Virus record (IMG/VR): IMGVR_UViG_3300021197_001925
Coordinates: 1 to 46,535 of that record
DNA from: a virus
Direction: 5' to 3' (one strand)
Length of the DNA stretch: 46,535 nucleotides
Position 1 is the first letter of the stretch, and the number at the start of each line of letters is the position of its first letter. Positions 39,471-46,535 of the stretch are shown here, in pieces. Both the position numbers and the translations under genes were made by a program. A model generated the notes under the pieces. That model had not been told where the DNA came from. It saw only the letters and a list, made by a program, of their open reading frames with translations, and searched no databases.

Positions 39471-39922
39471 AGCCAATCCATTTCAAATAGTTTTTCAATC
39501 GCATCGAGCTCCATCTCGCTAGGCTGCAAAAGAGTGATTCGAACATGCGGGTCCTCCGCACACTTGTAACGCTTGGGTGGTAGGTAAATAAGCTCGTCGT
39601 CGTCCTCGATGCATCCGCTCGATGTGATGCCATCGATGGCTGACTTAAGGGCAGCGATGATGTTGTCTGGATCAAGCACTCGCCTTGTCTTGTTTGCGTA
39701 CTCGATCTTGACAACAGCTACCGAGCAGCACTCGTCAGTGTTCCATTGCAACGCTTCATGCAACGCCATCGCTCGGTACGACTGCACAGCTTTTGCTTTC
39801 GCTCGCCAGTGAGGGCGAGCGTTTGGCTGGAGTTCCTTCGGAGGAAGCGGCAACTTGATATCGCAAATGGTTTTCATTTCGGTATTATCGTGAGTCTGAC
39901 TCATCAATCTAGCCAAAATCAT
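39467..39922 (-). CDS. RusA-like Holliday-junction resolvase
   Basis: 151 residues. The RusA signature is seen: Asn34 and 'RPHWRAKAKA', Asp84-Pro-Asp86-Asn in 'VLDPDNIIAALKSAIDGITS', and the acidic 'IEDDDE' at 105-110. These acidic residues bind the catalytic metal. It cuts branched DNA before packaging. ATG 39922 overlaps the primase stop; later Met codons (M7, M16) are alternative starts. Confidence 0.87.
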   Translation of the reverse strand: MILARLMSQTHDNTEMKTICDIKLPLPPKELQPNARPHWRAKAKAVQSYRAMALHEALQWNTDECCSVAVVKIEYANKTRRVLDPDNIIAALKSAIDGITSSGCIEDDDELIYLPPKRYKCAEDPHVRITLLQPSEMELDAIEKLFEMDWL

Positions 39923-42420
39923 TCGCCGTTCTCCAGCTTTTCGATGCCGTCCTGCGTGATGGAAAAAGCTAGGCCGCCGCCCTGCGATTGTGATTGGTTT
40001 GCGACCAAGTAGCCTTGGATTTGCATGAGCTCAAGCAATTGCTTATCACGATTGGCAGCTTTGAGTTTCTTGAGAGGGTTGACCCTGTAGATATCGCTTG
40101 ACCGAACGCTGTCTTTACTTCCCTGTTTCTTAGCAATCACCGTCAGTAGCTCGACGACATCAGCATCAGCAGTTGAATCATGTACCTGAGTCTTGATCGA
40201 CTTGATCAGCCGCCTCGCCAAGAAGTTTGAGAGCTTGACTGCTCTGTCCATGTCGGCCAGCGTGATGACTGGCGGCGAGGACGTTTCCTCCATGGCCCAA
40301 CGACTCATCGCGTAGAGCAGGGCTAACTTCGCAGTCTTCTCGTTGGCGCGACTCCACACAGAAGTCTCGACATCCTGCATCTGCTCTTCATGATCGATGT
40401 TCTTGAGCCGGATTTTTAAATCATGGTCACGAAACCGTTCCTTCGCTTCTTTGGATCGGCTGACCACATTCCAGATGACTCGCTCATCCATCTCGTCGTC
40501 GTCGGACTCGCCGGTCTCCGGTGAAGCAGTGAATGCTGCGAGCATCTTGTTGTTCGGTGACTCATGCATTTTCACTCGACGCCACGACTCGAGCAGTGCA
40601 TGACTTGGAGGAATGAATTGCATGTCATCCTCTTTGGCAAATGCTGCAATCACATCTGCTTTTGTGATGCTCGCATACAGCATCGTGAATCGACCAATCA
40701 ATCCGTCAGTGATCTTGTCTGCGGACATCGAGCTAAAGAATTTGCTCGGCGTAGTTGACCCCCAGAAGTTTAGGTGGGGATAGGAGACTCCCTCGATCTC
40801 ATCAGCGACTCGACAGCTGCCTTGCCAATGACCGCTGCTTGATGCGGTGTAAAGGATCTTGAGCGACTGTGAGATCGATGCTGTATACTCAGCTGCTCGA
40901 GGCGAACACATTTGCTCGATCAGATCGCCAACTTCATCCGGCATCGCACCTACTGTTTTGTTTTGTGCGACAGTCCAGTCGAGGCCTGGGCCGCTGCTGA
41001 GTTTGTCGGGGCCGCAGAGGTGCTGATACCCAGCCTCCTCCAAGAATACTTTCGCGCACTTGCGGGGCATCTCCTTTCCAGATCCCGTTGGTGCAACTGA
41101 AAGCAAATACATGTTAGCGGCGGTCTGATGGTTGCTGTCATCTCGCCAGACCCTTGCGCAACCCAAGCCAATCAGATGAATCGCAGTAGCAAATGCTAGT
41201 TCGGGTAGCTCAATTGTTTGATTGGCTAAAACCCATCTGACGGTTTGCCCAATCCAGCAACCATCGTCCATCAGTTCCATGGGGATTGGGTCAATGTTGT
41301 CGCTTCCGACTTTCGCTATCGCAACAGCAGGTCGAGGCTGCTCCTGAACCGGAGTCACGAAGGATGCATTCGCAATGAGCTTGTCCACTCCGATCTCAAC
41401 TTGATCAACGGACTCGCCGGTCTCACCAAATCCCTCGTCGTACAGTGCAGAAGCTGCTCGAGACAGGTCGCTGCCATGGCAGAGATCAGCGTATGCTTGA
41501 AATACAGTGATGCTTTCATTGGCTGGGAATGGAGTGTTTGGAGTCCAGCTAATCAGCTGATGATTTCCCGCCGAACTGACCTCGCCACCGATCTTGCCGT
41601 TGAAGGTCTTATGCATAGAACCAGGTCGATTGAATCTCCAAGATCCGTCAGCCACTTGCCATACTTTGTAACCCAGCCTGTCCATGATACCTGCGAGAAT
41701 GCGAGGGGACTCAGGGCTTTTCATGAATTCGGAACCAGATGATTCGCAGTAGTCGATGTGCATTGGTGCATCGAATCTAGCTGGCTCATCGACCTCGAGA
41801 GTCAATTCATCCAGCGTGTACCTCGCATCCTCATTGTGCCACGCAATACTAACAGCCTCGCCAGACTCGCGGGTTGTACCAACAGGCCTGAGCATCCTCG
41901 CCAAGTCAGAGGTGGCATCAAGCTTTCCGTACTTTTCGCGGAGCCGGTTCTCCCATGCTTTGCTAATAGCAGCAAGGGAATCTCGTTGGTGCTTGCTGTC
42001 GATTCGCACAGGCTCCGATAGTATCCAGTATGCATGGAATCCACCGGACTCGCCGTTGGTGTTGACCAGCATGCTTGGTGGTCGAGGCATCGCGTTGAGT
42101 GCGTCAATCGCCTCGTCGCGAGATCCAAATCCATCCTTGTTCGCGTCAACGTCAAGCTGGATCGCGACGACTGTTTTGACAGCATCGTTTCCTCCGACAC
42201 CACCGTCCGCGATCTTGCCTGAATCAAGCAACGCTACCTTGATGTAGCTCGGATTGGACTCATCAATCCATGCAGCAGCATCATGCAACTCAGACGCAGT
42301 AAACACCGCATCGATTCGGTACGGATTCTTGAGTAACGCGATGACACCGTCAGTGTTGCTACACTGTGAGTACAAAGCGTTAAGGTAGTCGTATGTCTCT
42401 CTTGCTTTTATTTCGATCAT
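39919..42420 (-). CDS. Primase-helicase (AEP-like primase fused to DUF3987-type ATPase)
   Basis: 833 residues; AAGGAAG precedes ATG 42420. Residues 1-200 resemble archaeo-eukaryotic primases: 'VVAIQLDVDA' (Asp90, Asp92), 'GESGGFHAYW' (His129) and 'ARMLRPVGTTR' at 174-184. From about 380 comes a DUF3987-like ATPase with Walker A APTGSGKE at 443-450, and a C-terminal winged-helix-like tail. Combining priming and unwinding in one protein is typical of phages and plasmids that replicate independently. It is the core of the replication module. Confidence 0.82.
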   Translation of the reverse strand: MIEIKARETYDYLNALYSQCSNTDGVIALLKNPYRIDAVFTASELHDAAAWIDESNPSYIKVALLDSGKIADGGVGGNDAVKTVVAIQLDVDANKDGFGSRDEAIDALNAMPRPPSMLVNTNGESGGFHAYWILSEPVRIDSKHQRDSLAAISKAWENRLREKYGKLDATSDLARMLRPVGTTRESGEAVSIAWHNEDARYTLDELTLEVDEPARFDAPMHIDYCESSGSEFMKSPESPRILAGIMDRLGYKVWQVADGSWRFNRPGSMHKTFNGKIGGEVSSAGNHQLISWTPNTPFPANESITVFQAYADLCHGSDLSRAASALYDEGFGETGESVDQVEIGVDKLIANASFVTPVQEQPRPAVAIAKVGSDNIDPIPMELMDDGCWIGQTVRWVLANQTIELPELAFATAIHLIGLGCARVWRDDSNHQTAANMYLLSVAPTGSGKEMPRKCAKVFLEEAGYQHLCGPDKLSSGPGLDWTVAQNKTVGAMPDEVGDLIEQMCSPRAAEYTASISQSLKILYTASSSGHWQGSCRVADEIEGVSYPHLNFWGSTTPSKFFSSMSADKITDGLIGRFTMLYASITKADVIAAFAKEDDMQFIPPSHALLESWRRVKMHESPNNKMLAAFTASPETGESDDDEMDERVIWNVVSRSKEAKERFRDHDLKIRLKNIDHEEQMQDVETSVWSRANEKTAKLALLYAMSRWAMEETSSPPVITLADMDRAVKLSNFLARRLIKSIKTQVHDSTADADVVELLTVIAKKQGSKDSVRSSDIYRVNPLKKLKAANRDKQLLELMQIQGYLVANQSQSQGGGLAFSITQDGIEKLENGE

Positions 42421-42437
42421 GGGCTTTCTTCCTTGCT

Positions 42438-44150
42438 TTAAAATGGAAGAACCTCCTGTTCCTCATCTCCTTTAGTTGCGTCAGGTATCGTTTTGATCCG
42501 AGCGTTCACAACTTTGTCGTAGCTACCATCGCGTTTGATTTCAATTTCAAACGGCGATGCCAGCAGGCCTTGGTTTGCAATGTCAATTGCTTCTTCAATC
42601 TTTTCAGGGGCGGCGACATTGCATCGCTTGATCCACCACCTGACTGCGTTCTGCCTCGCCCATCCTTGATGCTCCAAGCAAATCCACTCGGAGTGTTTCT
42701 CGATCCCGATATCAGCTACACCATCGGTTGATTTCCTGCACAGATAATCAACTCGGAGCGTCCGAGGATCGGTGTCGCTTGCACCTTTCTTTTTGTGGAT
42801 CGCGTACTGGACTCGCTCGACAGTGAGCATTCTCGGCAGCGGCTTGGTCACACACTCAAGAGCAACGCTGACTGCATCAGCACGATCATCGTGGTTCGGC
42901 TCTCGCTCGATCACCAACTCAGCACCGCAGTGAATGCAGATAGTGTCGCCTTTCATCACAGGTCGCTTGCAGGAAGGACACTCACGAACCGAATCAGGAT
43001 CTTCCTCGCCAGCAATCTCAGCCGCTTGCTGCTTCGTTGACAGACGACCGTACTTCTTGGAGTCGAGGGCTCCATGTCGCTTCAGATTCCCCCCAAAGTC
43101 GAGAAGGATGGCATAGTCCTTTCCTTCAGCAGTTCGGAAAGCGCGACCCACGATTTGGTAGAATAGACCAGGCGACATTGTGGATCTAAGGACGCTGACG
43201 CAATCTACGATTGGCGCATCGAAGCCGGTGGTCAGTACGTCACAGTTTACTAACCAGCGCAGAGACCCTGACTTAAACCTGTCGAGCATTGACTTGCGTA
43301 GCAGTGATGGCGTCTCGCCGCTAACCATACCTACTTCTTCGCCGCTGATGTCTCGGATAGCAGCAGCGATCATTTCGCAGTGGTCGATAGTGCATCCGAA
43401 AACAAGGCAGCTTTTTCTTTCATGCTTATTTGCAGCGGCAACGGTTTCAGCCGCAGCCCTTGCCACATCAGTCTTATATGCAGCCTCCATTGTCCGCATG
43501 TCGAAGTCGCCACGGACTATCCTCACGTTGCTGACATCGACCTCGCTGACTGACACCGCTTTGATAGCGGAAAGGTATCCCTTCTCAAGCAACTCGGGTA
43601 TCGATGTCTGATGACACAGTGCATCGAACGGAAGTTTCTTATTCCTCCCGTAGATTAATCCTGAATCTAGCCGATACTCAGTCGCAGTCAGTCCAATCAC
43701 ACGAAGCTTTGGATTGATAACCCGAAGATCTCGGATCATCTTGTTGAACATTCCATCGTCGCCAGGCCGGATCAGATGTGCTTCGTCAACAATGATGCAG
43801 TGCCGGAACCCTAAGTCAGTTGCATTCTTGTAGCAGGACTGGATTGTTCCGAACACAAAGTCAGCTTCAGACTCTTTGCGATTGAGCCCCGCACAATAAA
43901 CCCCTGACTTCTCGGCTCCGCAAATAGCCTCAAACTTCTCAAGATTTTGCGCAACCAACTCTCGCTTCGGGGCGAGGACGACTGCCCTTCTCCCAACTTT
44001 CATGAGGTCTTCGCATGAGAATGCTATGACCAGAGACTTACCGCCGCCGGTAGGGATGTTGATTAGTGGATCGCCATCACACCCTGTGAGAAACGCCCAC
44101 AGGTCTCGCCTAGCTTTCGCCTGATGTTCCCTTGGTTTGTAGACTACCAA
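42438..44150 (-). CDS. SF2 DEAH-box helicase with zinc ribbon
   Basis: 570 residues from TTG 44150, overlapping the preceding stop. Motif I is PTGGGKS at 33-39, motif II DEAH at 122-125, motif III 'GLTATEYR', and motif VI 'QIVGRAFRTAEGK'. After the helicase core are a zinc ribbon C-P-S-C ... C-I-H-C-G and a C-terminal region with strands around 'GWARQNAVRWWIKRCNVAAP'. It would unwind DNA or remodel forks together with the primase-helicase downstream. Confidence 0.88.
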   Translation of the reverse strand: MVVYKPREHQAKARRDLWAFLTGCDGDPLINIPTGGGKSLVIAFSCEDLMKVGRRAVVLAPKRELVAQNLEKFEAICGAEKSGVYCAGLNRKESEADFVFGTIQSCYKNATDLGFRHCIIVDEAHLIRPGDDGMFNKMIRDLRVINPKLRVIGLTATEYRLDSGLIYGRNKKLPFDALCHQTSIPELLEKGYLSAIKAVSVSEVDVSNVRIVRGDFDMRTMEAAYKTDVARAAAETVAAANKHERKSCLVFGCTIDHCEMIAAAIRDISGEEVGMVSGETPSLLRKSMLDRFKSGSLRWLVNCDVLTTGFDAPIVDCVSVLRSTMSPGLFYQIVGRAFRTAEGKDYAILLDFGGNLKRHGALDSKKYGRLSTKQQAAEIAGEEDPDSVRECPSCKRPVMKGDTICIHCGAELVIEREPNHDDRADAVSVALECVTKPLPRMLTVERVQYAIHKKKGASDTDPRTLRVDYLCRKSTDGVADIGIEKHSEWICLEHQGWARQNAVRWWIKRCNVAAPEKIEEAIDIANQGLLASPFEIEIKRDGSYDKVVNARIKTIPDATKGDEEQEVLPF

Positions 44151-44608
44151 GTGTCCGCCCCCGATTGCTGATCGGAATCTTGGACCTTGGCAACCGCCTC
44201 TTGAGCAGTCACATATTTACTAAACTTTTTGACATCGTTATGCATGGAATCTTTCCATGACTTGACGACGACATGAGCTTGCAGTTTCTTCCCAATGAGA
44301 TGCTCGGAGTCTTCGCAGCGAGTGATTCCGATAGCATTGTAAAGCTGCCGAAGCTGCCGCATGCCAGCATGCCTAGCCTTGTCGTTGTGGCTGTGCAGTG
44401 TGACGCGACAGAAGATCTCCCGCCCCCTGTACTTGCCTTGTTCAAGCTGCAATCGAACGAGCAAGTAACTCCCCTCTGTGGGGATGTTGTTCGCAGCCTT
44501 AGTGCATCGGACTTCGGCTCCAACAATCTCGCAGTTATACCAGTCCTCTGGCACAGCTGTTTTTAAACTTGGTAACTTCAAGGCCTCTCCCCTCCATGCA
44601 ACATCCAT
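44144..44608 (-). CDS. DUF669-like protein (ssDNA-binding/recombination accessory)
   Basis: 154 residues with 'GSYLLVRLQLEQGKYRGREI', 'FCRVTLHSHNDKARHAGMRQ' and 'LIGKKLQAHVVVKSW', the usual DUF669 pattern found beside phage replication and recombination genes. An intrinsic terminator lies just upstream of the start (44619-44653), so its expression would be set lower than the SSB-like gene before it. Confidence 0.75.
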   Translation of the reverse strand: MDVAWRGEALKLPSLKTAVPEDWYNCEIVGAEVRCTKAANNIPTEGSYLLVRLQLEQGKYRGREIFCRVTLHSHNDKARHAGMRQLRQLYNAIGITRCEDSEHLIGKKLQAHVVVKSWKDSMHNDVKKFSKYVTAQEAVAKVQDSDQQSGADTW

Positions 44609-44618
44609 TGTGAAAAAT

Positions 44619-44653
44619 AGACGGGACCAGCGGCCTGCTTGCTGGCCCCGTCT
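44619..44653 (-). terminator. Intrinsic terminator between SSB-like and DUF669 genes (minus strand)
   Basis: A 13-bp stem with one G-U pair: on the minus strand AGACGGGGCCAGC pairs with GCTGGTCCCGTCT around a 9-nt loop, followed by ATTTTT. The tail ends about 5 nt before the DUF669 ATG, so this also acts inside its leader. A second inverted pair, CTAGTTAG/CTAACTAG at 44658-44685, overlaps the upstream stop codon. Confidence 0.82.
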
Positions 44654-44681
44654 GATCCTAGTTAGAAAAGCAAAAAACTAA

Positions 44682-45257
44682 CTAGAATGGTGTTGCATCC
44701 GACCCAGCACCAGCAGTTGCACCAAGCCCTGCAAACTCAGGGGATTGAGCGATACGCTCTTGCATCCACTCAGGGAGTGACTGGTACAACTCAGGCTTGA
44801 ATTCGCCACTCAAGTCGAGGAACTGCTTGGCTGTCTTGCCTTCGGGGGCTTGCGCTCCCTTTGGCATTGCCATGATCGATGTGATCACAGCACGACCGTT
44901 CGAGTTATGCTCAACGCTGATCAAGCAACCAACTCCGATCAGGTTTTCCACATCGAACGAACCCTCGGGACCGAAATCACTGTCGTCAAAGGGCTTTCCC
45001 CGCCAAGCTTGCAGGTGTTTGCGAAAGGTACTACGCTCGCTGCTGCTGAACGTATACTCGCGACCAATCACGAACGGTTCCCCGTCACTCTTAAGCTCAG
45101 AGGGGACTTCAAATCCCAGCCAGATCTTTGGCTTCACCGTGACCTTGCCCTCGTAGGTGTCCTCCTGCGTTCCAAAGTCAAGCACTTGGAAACAGACAGC
45201 TGAGTGAGTGCCAGCGTCGAGGGGGGCGTAGTTCGCGGTCAGTGAAGGTAACTTCAT
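44682..45257 (-). CDS. Phage ssDNA-binding-like protein
   Basis: 191 residues. It opens with 'YAPLDAGTHSAVCFQVLDFG', followed by beta strands 'KPKIWLGFEVPSEL', 'FVIGREYTFSSSERSTFRKH' and 'NLIGVGCLISVEHNSNGRAV', consistent with an OB-like fold, and an acidic/Pro-Phe end (SDATPF) reminiscent of SSB C-terminal tips. The next gene is DUF669 and helicases follow, which fits an SSB role. The family assignment is from memory of similar phage genes. Confidence 0.6.
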   Translation of the reverse strand: MKLPSLTANYAPLDAGTHSAVCFQVLDFGTQEDTYEGKVTVKPKIWLGFEVPSELKSDGEPFVIGREYTFSSSERSTFRKHLQAWRGKPFDDSDFGPEGSFDVENLIGVGCLISVEHNSNGRAVITSIMAMPKGAQAPEGKTAKQFLDLSGEFKPELYQSLPEWMQERIAQSPEFAGLGATAGAGSDATPF

Positions 45258-45343
45258 AACATTCTCATATCGTTAACAAAAAACAAAACTCAAGCGAATG
45301 AACGTCACTCGCTAACAACTAGACTTCCTAACATGATTCCGAC

Positions 45344-45727
45344 TCATCTTTCGTCGGATAAAAAACGGGCATCCTTGCCACGTTTCATGAACTCAAAAAT
45401 GCTTGCATCCCACAGGGACTTGATCAGCTTCGCGCTGATCAATGCATCTTCTCGATCTTCGTAAATTCCTGAGCAGATTTCCAACAGACGCTGGTCCGCT
45501 ACTCTCCGTCCTCCTCCGAGTAAAATCTCACCCGAGTGGAGCCCCCAACTAGTCATCACTATCTCGCCCCCATCAGTGTCGATCATTCCAATCAAGCACA
45601 ACTGATGCAGTGCGTACAGCACCTGAGCTATGTCGAGGTCTGCCTCATCCATTGCGTCAAGTTTCTGCAACGAATGAGCAAGCTGCTCGTCTGGCGACAA
45701 TTCCGTTTCATCATCCCGCTCATCCAT
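45344..45727 (-). CDS. Hypothetical early protein
   Basis: 127 residues. It has an acidic N-terminus (MDERDDETELSPDEQLAHSL...), then 'LDIAQVLYALHQLCLIGMID' and a Trp-containing helix near the end (LIKSLWDASIFEFMKRGKDA). No motif recognised. The leader in front contains a sigma-70-like promoter candidate (45761-45788), so this gene may start the replication transcript. Confidence 0.5.
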   Translation of the reverse strand: MDERDDETELSPDEQLAHSLQKLDAMDEADLDIAQVLYALHQLCLIGMIDTDGGEIVMTSWGLHSGEILLGGGRRVADQRLLEICSGIYEDREDALISAKLIKSLWDASIFEFMKRGKDARFLSDER

Positions 45728-45754
45728 GATTCGGACTCACCTTTCGAACAACCC

Positions 45755-45790
45755 AAGTATTAGATAGCGTATTGACACGTTAGGTCAAGC
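45755..45790 (-). promoter_or_regulatory. Candidate sigma-70-type promoter
   Basis: On the minus strand TTGACC (45788-45783), a 16-bp spacer and TATCTA (45766-45761) lie about 34 bp before the ATG at 45727. The -35 box matches the consensus at five of six bases. An internal TTGAC-like overlap with the upstream stop does not affect it. Confidence 0.4.
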
Positions 45791-46138
45791 CTCTGCATCC
45801 CAGATAATTTTTAATCCGACGACAGTCTTGTCCTCAGTTAGCTCGTAAACTTCTCGCTCAAACAGGAGAGCGTTGGACTTTACGTCATGAGCCAGCAGGT
45901 ACTCGCTTTGATCAAGCCGAACTGCATCGACATCTCCCTCGCAGAGAACCAAGCCTCCGCGAGCAGCCAGGACTTCGAAATCATTTCGATCAACGACGAT
46001 CCACTCGCTGTCGCTTTCCGAGAAGAGAACAAACGTGCTTGGAACCTCGGGACCAGGCGAGAACGTGACGAAGACATTGCTACTGCTTGCATAGTTCAGT
46101 TCCTGCACAAGCGACAGGATCTCTTGTTCAGTACTCAT
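45785..46138 (-). CDS. Hypothetical early protein
   Basis: 117 residues from ATG 46138, chosen for its GGAGG at 6 nt; ATG 46141 immediately before is the alternative. It begins MSTEQEILSLVQELNYASSS and has beta strands 'FVLFSESDSEWIVVDRNDFE' and 'LLAHDVKSNALLFEREVYEL', alternating with acidic turns. It overlaps the upstream gene's end. No family recognised; it lies upstream of the replication genes. Confidence 0.5.
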   Translation of the reverse strand: MSTEQEILSLVQELNYASSSNVFVTFSPGPEVPSTFVLFSESDSEWIVVDRNDFEVLAARGGLVLCEGDVDAVRLDQSEYLLAHDVKSNALLFEREVYELTEDKTVVGLKIIWDAEA

Positions 46139-46535
46139 CATCGTCCTCCACGGGGCGACCGAAGTCTCGATCAACAAAGTATTCAGGATTCACAGGAGCG
46201 CGGAACGTGGGTCGGTCAGGCCTGTCAGCAGCAGCATACAACCGCTCGTCTGATTGACCAGTGTCAAAGTAGATTAATCCGCTCGGCCAATTAGCTGCTT
46301 GTCTAGCAAGCCTCCCCCCGTGAACGCTAACCAAGATGGAGAAAACGGAAGTCACGATGTCATTAGGCTTGATCTTTCGTTTGCTTACAATTGGACCGAG
46401 CAATCCTGACAACGTGTTCGGGGGGTCCTTGCGAAACGTACCAACATTTGCCCATACATACCCAGGCCTGATGTCATCGATGTCTGACTTCTGAAGGTCA
46501 GGTAGGGATTCAAGCACTTGGTTTTCCAGAGCGTT
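46128..46535 (-). CDS. Hypothetical protein, 5' end beyond the window
   Basis: The frame is open to the last base, and codons upstream of GTG 46517 (N-A-L-E-N-Q) are still coding, so the true start probably lies outside. The visible 135 residues have 'DIRPGYVWANVGTFRKDPPN' and 'DIVTSVFSILVSVHGGRLAR', and end in a run of acidic residues (E-D-D-D-E-Y). No family recognised. It is coupled to the next gene by overlap. Confidence 0.5.
   Translation of the reverse strand, partial: NALENQVLESLPDLQKSDIDDIRPGYVWANVGTFRKDPPNTLSGLLGPIVSKRKIKPNDIVTSVFSILVSVHGGRLARQAANWPSGLIYFDTGQSDERLYAAADRPDRPTFRAPVNPEYFVDRDFGRPVEDDDEY

Noticed and set aside
1-46535. CRISPR arrays, diversity-generating retroelement or insertion sequence
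   Set aside because: I saw no regularly spaced identical repeats with unique spacers, no reverse transcriptase with template/variable repeat pair, and no transposase.

Overview
The window looks like part of the genome of a temperate, long non-contractile-tailed double-stranded DNA phage. I infer a planctomycete host, probably of the Rhodopirellula/Pirellulales type. The integrase has the box spacing and unusual first active-site box I associate with planctomycete phage integrases, and the papain-like peptidase/membrane-protein cluster and several tail genes are of a kind I know from such prophages. This is recall, not a search result. Marine-phage traits are also present: a cupredoxin-like Cys/His/Met domain in a tail protein, a portal tail ending in RH-x-C ... 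YW-x-C motifs, PhoH, and two likely 2OG-Fe(II)-type proteins. Both window edges cut through genes, so this is part of a larger genome.

Layout. (1) 1-9.7 kb, plus strand: the end of an upstream gene (possibly the large terminase), portal, a protease/scaffold/major-capsid fusion, decoration protein, head-tail connector, tail terminator, major tail protein and tail chaperones. (2) 9.7-27.7 kb, plus strand: a 2209-residue tape measure, tail-tip and Cys-rich proteins, a beta-propeller, a cupredoxin-bearing protein and an 1799-residue fibre with two LamG-like domains. (3) 27.7-33.1 kb, minus strand: PhoH, a secreted thioredoxin-like protein, a papain-like cysteine peptidase, several membrane proteins, a Band-7 protein and an HTH-metallophosphoesterase; this is an accessory or lysis/membrane module. 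(4) 33.1-35.6 kb: control and integration region with a divergent regulatory gap, a small HTH-like gene, an attP carrying the 3' half of a tRNA-Arg gene, a cluster of GGTGTA sites and the tyrosine integrase. (5) 35.5-46.5 kb, minus strand: an early operon of tightly overlapping genes (nuclease, HD hydrolase, 2OG oxygenase, two small DNA-binding proteins, RusA) leading back to the replication core (AEP-type primase/DUF3987-like helicase, SF2 helicase, DUF669, SSB-like protein).

The tRNA fragment lies at an uninterrupted attP: GGTGTA sites sit on both sides and no tRNA 5' half or host DNA is present. The sequence therefore represents the non-integrated form.

The observations most worth following are: three matching upstream elements (TCCAGYATTG, 17-18 bp, TGYATT) each 111-115 bp before a structural gene, which look like a phage-specific late promoter; the phased GGTGTA cluster around attP; a perfect 28-bp inverted repeat bracketing the start of a small gene, compatible with an invertible segment or an RNA switch; a likely -1 frameshift at seven T's in the tail chaperone genes; and hairpins placed just after the capsid, tail-tube and SSB-like genes.
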